From a virus: a DNA stretch of 64,000 bases. The notes beneath the pieces are model-generated. The model saw only the letters and a list, made by a program, of their open reading frames with translations, was not told the DNA's origin and searched no databases. The translations under genes and the position numbers were made by a program. Position 1 is the stretch's first letter; each line of letters starts with the position of its first letter. Below, in pieces: positions 1-8,038 of this stretch. The stretch spans positions 1 to 64,000 of IMG/VR virus record IMGVR_UViG_3300005528_000046; one strand, written 5' to 3'.

Positions 1-5
1 TATAA

Positions 6-11
6 CTCCTT
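6..11 (-). promoter_or_regulatory. Shine-Dalgarno site of the gene beyond the left edge
   Basis: On the minus strand the stop codon of the gp32-like gene runs straight into AAGGAG. This is a strong ribosome-binding site, so another gene on the same strand very likely starts within about ten bases outside the window and is translated from the gp32 transcript. Confidence 0.5.
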
Positions 12-783
12 AATTGAAAAGATCATTGAATGCTGAAGCAACATCGTCAACTTTACCTGCTACTGGCTTTGATGCCTTTGCTGGTGCTGGTTCTGCTTTT
101 ACTTCTTCTTCATCTGCAGCTACATCAGAATCAGCATTTTCTGGATTCATCCATTCTTGCAATGCATATTCCAATTCTTCATAAGTTGGCTCAGGAAATA
201 AATCAGTAATTTCTGGTTGATTCATGATTTTTTCAGCAATTGCTTTGTCTTCAGTTGCTGGTTGTGTATTTGGCTTAACACGAATCGTAGTCTTAGGATA
301 TGCTCCTCCTTCTGCGGGAACAAATTCTACATCAATATCACGACCATTCATCAAATCCGTAATATCACCATAATCAGGATCAGAAATAATTGAAAGAAGT
401 TCTGTGTAAATTGTTTTTCCAAAACCCCAGAATTTAACTCCTTCTGCTTCTTTACCACGAATAATAACCGGAACATAAGTTCTCATTTTAGGTTCGATTT
501 TACGACCCATGATCCATTCATCTTTATCGCCAGTCTTTTTTAGTTTGTCTGAAAACTCTACGATTGGATCAGCATTTCCAAATGTAATTGGTGACAACAT
601 GGATTTTTTACCAATGTCGTAATGAAAATACAATTCTAGAAATGGATTGTCTTTGCGATGTACATACGGTACAATGCGGATACGTGTCTTACCTGCTTCA
701 GGTTTCCACAAATTTTGTTTTTTGTCATCAGCTTTGTTCAACTGATTCAGCTTTGCTTTAATAGCATCTAAATTTAAAGCCAT
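10..783 (-). CDS. 32: gp32-like single-stranded DNA-binding protein
   Basis: The 257-residue product matches the T4 gp32 plan. It has a basic, amphipathic N-terminus for cooperative binding (about residues 1-35), an OB-fold core with KTRIRIVPYVH and the WGFGKTIY segment (about 30-180), and a Pro/Ala linker leading to an acidic tail that ends DDVASAFNDLFN. It should coat ssDNA during replication, recombination and repair, and recruit partners through the tail. The protein has no cysteine at all. Where T4 gp32 has its first zinc cysteines (CPVC), this one reads SPIT, so the zinc site is lost. A strong AAAAGGAG site sits just before the ATG, and an inverted repeat lies about 40 bases upstream. 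Identity is from motif and length resemblance. Confidence 0.85.
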   Translation of the reverse strand: MALNLDAIKAKLNQLNKADDKKQNLWKPEAGKTRIRIVPYVHRKDNPFLELYFHYDIGKKSMLSPITFGNADPIVEFSDKLKKTGDKDEWIMGRKIEPKMRTYVPVIIRGKEAEGVKFWGFGKTIYTELLSIISDPDYGDITDLMNGRDIDVEFVPAEGGAYPKTTIRVKPNTQPATEDKAIAEKIMNQPEITDLFPEPTYEELEYALQEWMNPENADSDVAADEEEVKAEPAPAKASKPVAGKVDDVASAFNDLFN

Positions 784-822
784 TAGTTAACTCCTTTTAA
801 TTGGTTAATAAAATATAAAATA

Positions 823-845
823 TTAATTACAATATAAGTAATTAA
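823..845 (-). promoter_or_regulatory. Hairpin in the gp32 leader
   Basis: A perfect inverted repeat, TTAATTAC and GTAATTAA, flanks a 7-base loop about 40 bases before the gp32 start. T4 gene 32 mRNA has an upstream structure used for translational autoregulation. This AT-only stem could play a similar part, but it is weak and the role is inference. Confidence 0.3.
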
Positions 846-878
846 ATCGTTAAATCAAAATAATTAGTTAAGTTTTTT

Positions 879-1379
879 TTAAAATAAAAAGTCGTATATT
901 GTTTCGACAGTTATACCATATTTCTGTGCAATAGCTTCATCTTGAATGTCTACACTTTTCAAATCACCATCTTCTTCAAATACAGCTGTAAAATTAATTT
1001 TATCCGAGCCGGCTTTCAATTCACAATCAAATTCAATATCTGATACTAAACGAGTTTGATCATATGCTCCGGTTGGGTCGTTTTGACTTTCAATATCTTG
1101 TTTGATATCATCAATGATATCTTGGAATGTATTTTTATCGGCTAATTGAGAACCTTGAAATGTCATGCTAACGATACCAGATATATTAGTATCATAATCA
1201 GCTCTGTTTATCATGATCTTTAAATTTTTAGGATCTACCATTAAGTTACCAGTACGTGGATCTCGATTAGCTCCGCTGTCAAATCCTAATTTATTTTCTA
1301 GATCACTTAAATCAGCTTCGTTAAGATTCTTAGTTTTGAATCTACGCATATTTTCTGCTAAGATATTTTTTTTCATCAT
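879..1379 (-). CDS. Unknown protein with ILAENMRRF leader
   Basis: This is a 166-residue acidic protein of unknown function. Its first 20 residues (MMKKNILAENMRRFKTKN) closely match the start of the next gene upstream (1408-1728), while the remaining sequences are unrelated. The leader contains I-L-A-E, like the IAE at the gp21 cleavage site in T4 internal-protein leaders. The body looks like a small soluble alpha/beta fold with no recognisable catalytic motif. Two ATG codons in tandem could both serve as start, and no clear Shine-Dalgarno site precedes them. The gene lies 28 bases after its paralogous-leader neighbour and before gp32, probably in one transcript. Packaging into the head is inference. 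Confidence 0.7.
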   Translation of the reverse strand: MMKKNILAENMRRFKTKNLNEADLSDLENKLGFDSGANRDPRTGNLMVDPKNLKIMINRADYDTNISGIVSMTFQGSQLADKNTFQDIIDDIKQDIESQNDPTGAYDQTRLVSDIEFDCELKAGSDKINFTAVFEEDGDLKSVDIQDEAIAQKYGITVETIYDFLF

Positions 1380-1407
1380 AATAGTATTTTTAATTATCTA
1401 GCTTGAT

Positions 1408-1728
1408 TCAAGATTCACTGTACAGCGAATCCTGATTAGACATATCTTGTTCAATATGATCAGCAAGTTTTTGTATGGTTTGTATAATTTGTTTGAATTC
1501 TTTTAAATAAAAATTTTTATTGTATTCATCCGTAAAATCATCAATAACATCTGCCGGAGTATTTGGTATACAAGTTTCTAAAGCATTTAAAATATGATCG
1601 TATATTTCAATCTCTTTTTGATTTAATGGACCAGTTGCATTGGCTACATATGTATCAAGCTCATTGATGTTTTTAGTACCAAATCGATGCATATTTTCAG
1701 CTAATAAATCTTTTAATTTTTTCATCAT
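1408..1728 (-). CDS. Unknown small protein with LLAENMHRF leader
   Basis: A 106-residue protein of unknown function. It starts MMKKLKDLLAENMHRFGTKN, a leader shared with the gene at 879-1379, and then becomes a mostly helical acidic domain (about residues 30-106). The leader is lysine-rich and amphipathic and carries L-A-E at residues 9-11, resembling T4 capsid-targeting sequences cut after (L/I)xE. A copy of the TATTTATA box lies 13 bases before the start and overlaps the stop codon of the preceding gene, and AAGGAA precedes the ATG. Function beyond possible head targeting cannot be given. Confidence 0.7.
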   Translation of the reverse strand: MMKKLKDLLAENMHRFGTKNINELDTYVANATGPLNQKEIEIYDHILNALETCIPNTPADVIDDFTDEYNKNFYLKEFKQIIQTIQKLADHIEQDMSNQDSLYSES

Positions 1729-1741
1729 GTTCCTTATATAA

Positions 1742-1750
1742 TATAAATAT
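1742..1750 (-). promoter_or_regulatory. TATTTATA box (candidate late promoter)
   Basis: The minus strand reads TGATATTTATA. The TGA is the stop codon of the gene at 1750-2136, and the box lies 13 bases before the start at 1728. Confidence 0.5.
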
Positions 1751-2136
1751 CAACTCCAAGTAACTTTCTTAAAGAACATTAAATTGATAATTCGATATCC
1801 AGCATCATCCGTAAGTATGAATGAATTTTGATATCTAGACCAATCCAATTGATATGTTTTATCTAAAACTCCATTATTTACTGCACGTATCACTTCATTA
1901 AGAGCATTAACTGTATACAATGTATTGGTTTCTTTTTTGCGATGTATACTTATTGTGTTTTGCCCTCTGCGGCCGGAATCAAATGCATTGTAAGTGCAAT
2001 ATAAATTATCAGTTACGTCGGCATTAGAAAACACAAATATTCGGTGTTCTGGAATTTCGTAATTTGTTTGTATGTATTCGGTGATTATATTTAAATCGCC
2101 TCGATGTGCAAATGTGCAAAGTAATTGTGTTTTCAA
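1750..2136 (-). CDS. Unknown 128-residue protein
   Basis: A 128-residue soluble protein with no family that I recognise. It begins MKTQLLCTFAHRGDL and has alternating strands and helices, several aromatic residues (YNAFDSGRRGQNTISIH), and ends FFKKVTWS. No signal peptide or membrane segment is visible. It starts 9 bases after the stop of the 418-residue gene upstream and ends inside a TATTTATA box, so it sits at the end of a transcript that includes the DNA polymerase. That position suggests, but does not show, a role in DNA metabolism. Confidence 0.6.
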   Translation of the reverse strand: MKTQLLCTFAHRGDLNIITEYIQTNYEIPEHRIFVFSNADVTDNLYCTYNAFDSGRRGQNTISIHRKKETNTLYTVNALNEVIRAVNNGVLDKTYQLDWSRYQNSFILTDDAGYRIINLMFFKKVTWS

Positions 2137-2145
2137 ATCATGTCC

Positions 2146-3402
2146 TTAAGATTGAAGTTGTATAAATTCATATTTAGGATATGCAGATTTTAATCCAAAT
2201 ACCCACATTCCTTGAGATAATCCTATAATTGACCATTCTGATGCTATAGTTACAATTGGAATTCCAGGATTATTTACATCATATGCAATAAGTCCTAAAA
2301 TTTCTTCAAAGAATTTATTTTTTGTTGTATTTAATAATTTAATCATAATGTTTGGATCTAGTACTAAATCATTATGTTTTAATTTATTAAACCAAATTGC
2401 AGCATTATTAGTTTCATTACTAATTTGTTGACCTATTTTAATAGAAACTTCAGTTTCATCGCCAGAACCTCGTTGTATTTTATCAAAATCATCAGATGTT
2501 ATCCAATATGATATTGTTTGATTTCCAGTTTTTATTGTTAAACGAGTATCTCGTATATCAGTATCTAAATCAGATTTCCATAAAATTTCATGCAGTAGTT
2601 GCCACCCTTTATATAGTTGTGACCATCCGCTTTTATAACTTAATTCATTGCTAGAAACGTTATCCATTAATGGAACAAATATTTTTTCTAATACTTGAAT
2701 CAAATCATTTAGTTGTTTCCATGAATGTGGATCTACTAAATCTTTTAATTCTTCAAATGAATCTCCCATTGCAGTTAATGGTTTTATAATATCATTGAAA
2801 AAATTTGTGGTATATGTTAATAAATCACCATCAATTGGCATTCCTGCTTTTGCTGGTCGAAAAGTTTTTCCTTCGGGAGCTTTACCCATTTCACCTGATT
2901 TAGTTAATCTAGGTAGCTTACCAATTTCTTTAACTTCCCATTCTCCGCCAGGCATAATAATATCATGAGATGCCGTTCCACCAGGTTGTGAATCTTTTAC
3001 TGCTAATAATATTTGTATTTCACCTTTACCCATTCCAGCAGCAGATTTGCCGGTAGGTAATATATCATAAAATTTAGTAAATGCTTTATAACCGGTAGAC
3101 ATAAATGAATCAATAGTATGCTGACGATAATTTTTATCAAATTCTATTTTTTCTTCCGGGGACAAATCTTCGTAGCGATCTAATATTTGTTGTGTTAAAT
3201 CATCAGATAAATTTAATTGAGAAAATTCTACTTGCTCTGTTATTATACCTTGAGCTTTATTAACTACGACTCTTGCTTCTAATGGCGTTAAATCAGTCAT
3301 TTCCAAAATAACATGATATAACATTTCATAATCTTTAGGTCTAGTAGGATAACCTTTCGGTAATCTGTAACTCCATTCTACTAGTATTGAATCTATGGTC
3401 AT
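2146..3402 (-). CDS. Possible PD-(D/E)XK-type nuclease
   Basis: A 418-residue protein that overlaps the DNA polymerase gene by four bases (ATGA), so the two are translationally coupled. Residues about 120-160 carry a pattern typical of PD-(D/E)XK nucleases: GKGE with E128, an Asp at D147 after a hydrophobic strand, then E156-V-K158. The rest is helical, with an acidic loop rich in DLSPEEK near residue 80 and a C-terminal half without known motifs. If the motif reading is right, it is a metal-dependent DNA nuclease working with the polymerase, for example in recombination, host-DNA breakdown or proofreading-like trimming. The motif is short, so the family call is tentative. Confidence 0.4.
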   Translation of the reverse strand: MTIDSILVEWSYRLPKGYPTRPKDYEMLYHVILEMTDLTPLEARVVVNKAQGIITEQVEFSQLNLSDDLTQQILDRYEDLSPEEKIEFDKNYRQHTIDSFMSTGYKAFTKFYDILPTGKSAAGMGKGEIQILLAVKDSQPGGTASHDIIMPGGEWEVKEIGKLPRLTKSGEMGKAPEGKTFRPAKAGMPIDGDLLTYTTNFFNDIIKPLTAMGDSFEELKDLVDPHSWKQLNDLIQVLEKIFVPLMDNVSSNELSYKSGWSQLYKGWQLLHEILWKSDLDTDIRDTRLTIKTGNQTISYWITSDDFDKIQRGSGDETEVSIKIGQQISNETNNAAIWFNKLKHNDLVLDPNIMIKLLNTTKNKFFEEILGLIAYDVNNPGIPIVTIASEWSIIGLSQGMWVFGLKSAYPKYEFIQLQS

Positions 3403-4721
3403 AAAGATATAGTTTTCATTTTATCATAAATATTGCCCACTTTTACTTTTACCGGAAAATCTCCATCTTCTAACAGCTGTTTTATCTCCGGCAATATTCG
3501 TGTGGCTTCCGAATATTCTACATCAATTAATATTGAGTCATATGTATATAAAATTATGCAACTTGCAAAGTCTTGTAAATATGTTTGCAATCGTTTTAAT
3601 TTTTGCACTGATACTTCTGTCTCAACGGCTTGTAAATAGTAATTAAACAATTTATTTGCTGTCATGTTTTGCACAACATCTTTGCATATTTTTCTACGTG
3701 TTATTGGTGTTTCAATGCAACCCGAAGCCTTCCATTTAGCCCATAGTTTATATACATAATCATTTACTTCTCGAAAGAATGGAATAGTTAAAAATTCTGA
3801 ATCTATTCCTCCATACAGCAAACGAAATGTTATGGATTTGCTTTCATTGCGTTGTTCATCAGTTAATTCTGATGCACCGAAATAATATTGTCCTAAATAA
3901 TCATGTATAGATGTTGTTGGTAACTTGTATCCAATTATCCGTGCAATCAATCTAACGTGATATGAATCAAAATCCATTTCAACAAGTGCGCCGTTAGGAA
4001 ATCTACTACAAAATGCAGATCTAGTACCATCTTCTTTGTTCATGGCCGCAAAATTAAAACCTCTGTATGCGTTACTAGGTCGACCCGTTACGGTATGATA
4101 ATTGTATTGTGAATACACAAATCCATCTGTTATTAGATCAGGCATTCTAAAATCTTCTGTAACTTGTAATCCGTTGCTTTCTATTGCAGCAAATACGTCT
4201 GGATATGTTGCATTGAATCTTTGATATGAATCTGATAGTTCTGCATTCATACACATAGGCCAGGCATAATGACGAATTTTTTGACACATTGCTAAATGTT
4301 GTTGCAAAGGAACTATGCTATTAACGTGTGGCAATGCAGAATGCCGCCGCCAATAAAATGTATGTGCTGCAGTAGGATAATGAGATTCATCATAAGCTTC
4401 TCCGTAAGTATACCACCACAATGTTTTAATATCCCATACAGCCCCATTTCCTCCGATTTGAAGCCAGGTCTTTTTGTCATGAACAAAGATATTCTCCAAT
4501 TGCAAAAACCGGGACAAATGTTCTGGAAAGCCCCTTAGTTGTTCAGTATGACGAAATGGAACTAGACGCTCTACATCATCTTCTGTATATACATACAATG
4601 CAATAACTGTATTTGTTACGGGGTGCAGTATCGGACTGGCCAGTACCGGAACAATCAGCGTACGCTTATCAGCAATACATTGTAGCAATGCATCGATTTC
4701 TTCTGCGTGATCCAGTATCAT
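3399..4721 (-). CDS. DNA polymerase, family A, with degenerate exonuclease domain
   Basis: A 440-residue family A (Pol I/T7-like) polymerase. Palm and finger motifs are complete in spacing. Motif A is at D250 (VEMDFDSYHVR, ending R257). Motif B is R291, K295, F299, Y303-G304, the same spacing as Klenow R754/K758/F762/Y766. Motif C is TYD with D395. The region TGRPSNAY...RSAFCSR (about 212-240) is the usual thumb/palm entry. Residue H255 stands where most family A enzymes have the Glu steric gate, and S396 replaces the Glu of HDE. Residues 1-150 are about the right size for a 3'-5' exonuclease remnant but lack the DxE motif, so proofreading is probably absent or supplied by another protein. 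T4 itself uses a family B enzyme. Confidence 0.85.
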   Translation of the reverse strand: MILDHAEEIDALLQCIADKRTLIVPVLASPILHPVTNTVIALYVYTEDDVERLVPFRHTEQLRGFPEHLSRFLQLENIFVHDKKTWLQIGGNGAVWDIKTLWWYTYGEAYDESHYPTAAHTFYWRRHSALPHVNSIVPLQQHLAMCQKIRHYAWPMCMNAELSDSYQRFNATYPDVFAAIESNGLQVTEDFRMPDLITDGFVYSQYNYHTVTGRPSNAYRGFNFAAMNKEDGTRSAFCSRFPNGALVEMDFDSYHVRLIARIIGYKLPTTSIHDYLGQYYFGASELTDEQRNESKSITFRLLYGGIDSEFLTIPFFREVNDYVYKLWAKWKASGCIETPITRRKICKDVVQNMTANKLFNYYLQAVETEVSVQKLKRLQTYLQDFASCIILYTYDSILIDVEYSEATRILPEIKQLLEDGDFPVKVKVGNIYDKMKTISL

Positions 4722-4758
4722 ACTTTAAATATATGAAAAAAATTTCATATAAACAAGT

Positions 4759-5370
4759 TTATGCATTAATATCTGCTGGTGTTTTAAAATCAGTATCAGT
4801 ATAATATTGCAATGGATTTGTTAGTACGGCACCAATTCCTGGCATCTGTTGTTCTGCAAAACGAATTTGTGCTAAATTTTGTGATTGAACTCCAGGTACA
4901 TTAATTCCGCGTGATGATTTTGTATCATCAATGTTTCCTGCAATGCTCCATTTGATTTCAATTGCTTGATATACATTAGGATCTATAACTTGAGATTTCC
5001 AAGCATCATATTGCAATTTATTTACTTCTATGATTAATTGTTCATTAACTTTTTTAATAAAATATCTAGTTATAAATCCAGCAGATCTATCTTGCACTGT
5101 TACGGTTGGTGGTATTACTTGCGGAGTTATGTATTTAGTTTTTAATCTAGTTTTAAGTTTGATATATGTTGTATCTCGAGTATCTTCAACATATGGTACT
5201 AATTTTTTAGATGTTTTTGCATTCCACGTAGCACCAGTATATACTTCTTTAGTTATATATTTATGATACGCTCCGCGATATTCTGTTCCATCTTCAGTTT
5301 GCCACTCCTTACCATTTGTATGTAAATTGGTAGTAATTTCATCTGGCATATAATACGACTTGATTCTCAT
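4759..5370 (-). CDS. Probable baseplate-associated structural protein
   Basis: A 203-residue protein with no catalytic motif. It begins MRIKSYYMPDEITTNLHTNG and has a middle part rich in Thr, Tyr and Val (YIKLKTRLKTKYITPQ) followed by a polar C-terminus. It lies two bases downstream of the probable hub gene (5373-7745) and is the last gene of the tail block before the polymerase. A tail or baseplate role is inferred only from that position. Confidence 0.5.
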   Translation of the reverse strand: MRIKSYYMPDEITTNLHTNGKEWQTEDGTEYRGAYHKYITKEVYTGATWNAKTSKKLVPYVEDTRDTTYIKLKTRLKTKYITPQVIPPTVTVQDRSAGFITRYFIKKVNEQLIIEVNKLQYDAWKSQVIDPNVYQAIEIKWSIAGNIDDTKSSRGINVPGVQSQNLAQIRFAEQQMPGIGAVLTNPLQYYTDTDFKTPADINA

Positions 5371-5372
5371 AC

Positions 5373-7745
5373 TTATTCTATACTAGGCCTCATTATACAT
5401 CTAACATTAGTTGTCCAATCCCCATCTGTAGTAACATTATGTGTAATACTAATTATACTAAACACCGTATGTACACGATATCGCAACGGTAATCCATCAA
5501 ATGTTAAAACATCTCCATAACGCAATCCATTTATACCATCAATAGTAAATTCAACTTCAAATGGAAATAATGGAGCTGTAATTTGTTGTGATTTTGTTAT
5601 ATCATCAGTTGGAAATTTTATATAACTTTTTAAAGCTCGATTTAATGCACCAATAAATTCTGGTTCATTTGGTGATAAACTTAAGTTTTTTCTAGTCTCA
5701 CTCAATGTTTTTAATACATTTTCATGATTATTTTTATATTTTGATATAGCTTTATTTATAGCAACTTCATCTTTAGAATTATACATAAAATTCATATATG
5801 GAGCAATCTGTTCTTCAGTAACTTCATTTCCACTGTTTAATACATAAGATAAATTTTTAACTGATTCTGGTAATCGTGCTTTAAATTGAAATTCTCGAAC
5901 TACGGTACCATTAGGATGATTTGCTAGCATTGGTACCGAATATGGTTCTACACGCGTAACTTGACCTGTTTTTGAAGTTTTAATATATTTAGTATCAGAA
6001 AAATACATTTTATTTAAAAAATCTGGATCTGTTCTTAATTTTAGATCTATAGAGTCTCCAGATGCATATGCAATTCTTGCAGAAATTGTTGCTAAGAAAT
6101 TTTTTAATGTAAAGTTTCTAGTATTTGTTGCAGATAAATCATTTAATACTTTTTGTATGAATTCTATATTAATAAAAATTCTAGATGGATAAATAACAGG
6201 ATCCGTATTATTTGTTGTTTGAGAGTGCACTCCTGGCCATGTAGATCCATCGACAGTTTTAATATCTCCATAATATGCTAAATCACCATAATGATTCATT
6301 CCATTTTCTTGATTCGGATCTGCTGGCAAAAATAAAATTTCATTAGGAATGCATGATGTTAAATTAGGCAAATAATTACTAAATGCAGTTAAATCATCAC
6401 ATAATATTCTAGGAAACTCAACCGATCCAGAAACTTTAGAAGTAATAAATTGATTCGTAAATGAAATTAATGAACCTAATGTTATATATCTATGATAAAA
6501 TGATACATTAGTTTCTGATTGATCATTTTCTGAAATACGAGTTGCTAATTGCAATGATTGTGTTACTGCAGCTGATCCTGTTAATGATGATCTAGATGTT
6601 TTTTCTTGTTCTAAAAAATTTTTGATTGCTGCATCATTTAAATCTGGTCTATATGGTTGGCCGTATAATATAAAATGATCGGTTACTGCTTGTTCGCCGG
6701 CTAAATTTTCAAAACGTATAATTCCTGAACCTGCATTATCTGGATTAAACTTTGATATAGATGATTTTATTATACTTTCTAAATCATTGAAAAATTCACT
6801 CTTTGGTGGTAAATCATCTTTTGTGTTAGATTGTTCTTGCAGTTTTTCTGTATTGTAATTAGGATTAATGCCAATATCTGTTTGTTGTTTTTTAACATCG
6901 GTTTGTTTTGTTGCAGGAGGCATAAACATTGATATATCTGTAAATACATTGCTAGTACCTGTTAAACTTATAGTAGCATCAATAGTTCCGGCGTCTGTAT
7001 ATGAAAAATCGAATGATGTTATTAAACCTTCAAAACGAAATTTATTCATTCGTCGTATTTCTTGCTTTAAATCATCTAAATCCCATCCAGTATCTTTATA
7101 ACGTTCTTGTAATGCTTTTTCATTAGGTAGTGATCCACTTGTTAATAAACCGTTTGTAGTTGTTTCTTGATTTATGTTATAATCATTTGCAGTAATAATA
7201 GCAGATCTTGGATGTTCTATTTCTATACTAACAAATCTACCAGGACGAAACCAAGTATCTTCAACATCTTCTAGATCTCGAAATACATTTGGTATAGATA
7301 AAGCAACAGTTGCTTTGTTTAGTAATCCCATTGAATGATCACCGATTGAAACATCTACTTGCGTAATATATGGTCCTGTTCTTCTAGAATCATCTATAAA
7401 TTTTGTTGATTTTGGAGCTACTTTATTTTCTTTTGAATCGAATATAAATGATGTTTTTGTATATTCCGATGGAGTTAAAAATCCATCAATAAACCCAGAT
7501 CCAGAAGCAGAACCATTAGGTAAAAATCTTCCTTGACGAGTTGTAGTTCCACCTAAAACAGAAAATGGTTCTTTTTTTGGAGTTTTACTAGAATTTCCAG
7601 TATATGCCGTAATTGTAACATTGGCTATCTTACCCAACATGAAATCTAATGCTGCATTACTACGATCGCCTTTACCCGCTTTACCTCGAGCATTTAATTC
7701 TTTTTGTAAATTTGCATCAACGTTTGAATAAAATATATTACTCAT
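5373..7745 (-). CDS. Putative baseplate hub protein (gp27-like)
   Basis: A 790-residue virion protein. About residues 130-185 (TQVDVSIGDHSMGLLNKATV then WFRPGRFVSIEI) look like the first beta-barrel of tail hub proteins. Its last 60 residues (LTFDGLPLRYRVHTVFSIIS, THNVTTDGDWTTNV) resemble the C-terminal hub domain that contacts the tube. Length is about twice that of T4 gp27, with long Ser/Asn-rich insertions. It overlaps the LysM wedge gene by four bases (ATGA), the usual tight packing of baseplate genes. It would form the trimeric hub that joins tube and spike. No lysozyme domain is visible, unlike T4 gp5. The family call rests on pattern and neighbourhood. Confidence 0.5.
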   Translation of the reverse strand: MSNIFYSNVDANLQKELNARGKAGKGDRSNAALDFMLGKIANVTITAYTGNSSKTPKKEPFSVLGGTTTRQGRFLPNGSASGSGFIDGFLTPSEYTKTSFIFDSKENKVAPKSTKFIDDSRRTGPYITQVDVSIGDHSMGLLNKATVALSIPNVFRDLEDVEDTWFRPGRFVSIEIEHPRSAIITANDYNINQETTTNGLLTSGSLPNEKALQERYKDTGWDLDDLKQEIRRMNKFRFEGLITSFDFSYTDAGTIDATISLTGTSNVFTDISMFMPPATKQTDVKKQQTDIGINPNYNTEKLQEQSNTKDDLPPKSEFFNDLESIIKSSISKFNPDNAGSGIIRFENLAGEQAVTDHFILYGQPYRPDLNDAAIKNFLEQEKTSRSSLTGSAAVTQSLQLATRISENDQSETNVSFYHRYITLGSLISFTNQFITSKVSGSVEFPRILCDDLTAFSNYLPNLTSCIPNEILFLPADPNQENGMNHYGDLAYYGDIKTVDGSTWPGVHSQTTNNTDPVIYPSRIFINIEFIQKVLNDLSATNTRNFTLKNFLATISARIAYASGDSIDLKLRTDPDFLNKMYFSDTKYIKTSKTGQVTRVEPYSVPMLANHPNGTVVREFQFKARLPESVKNLSYVLNSGNEVTEEQIAPYMNFMYNSKDEVAINKAISKYKNNHENVLKTLSETRKNLSLSPNEPEFIGALNRALKSYIKFPTDDITKSQQITAPLFPFEVEFTIDGINGLRYGDVLTFDGLPLRYRVHTVFSIISITHNVTTDGDWTTNVRCIMRPSIE

Positions 7746-8038
7746 CTTCTAGAATTTATATTATTTAAAAAATTATCTATATCATTTATAGTTGGAATTT
7801 GTAGTCTAGTATTTGGAGGTATTACTATTGTTCCTTTGCCAATACCATTTGCTTCAGCAATAATTGGCCAGGCTGTTGGATCTCCATAAAAACGTTGTGC
7901 TAATTTATCTAAACGTTCTGTACTAGTAGTTCTAATTAAAATAAAAGAACCATTATTTACGGGAGGTAATATCGTTGTTTCTAATCGACGTTTTCCAGAG
8001 TCCGTTTTAATGATTTTAGTTGTTGAATATCGATTCAT
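7742..8038 (-). CDS. LysM-containing baseplate wedge protein (gp53-like)
   Basis: A 98-residue protein with one LysM-like domain (about residues 35-85). The characteristic segment is ERLDKLAQRFYGDPTAWPII, followed by ANGI and the IPPNTRLQIP ending. In T4-like and other contractile tails a small LysM protein (gp53) locks wedges around the hub. The gene overlaps both neighbours by four bases (ATGA at each end) inside the baseplate cluster, so translation is coupled. There is no signal peptide, so a virion role is more likely than peptidoglycan binding. Confidence 0.7.
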   Translation of the reverse strand: MNRYSTTKIIKTDSGKRRLETTILPPVNNGSFILIRTTSTERLDKLAQRFYGDPTAWPIIAEANGIGKGTIVIPPNTRLQIPTINDIDNFLNNINSRR

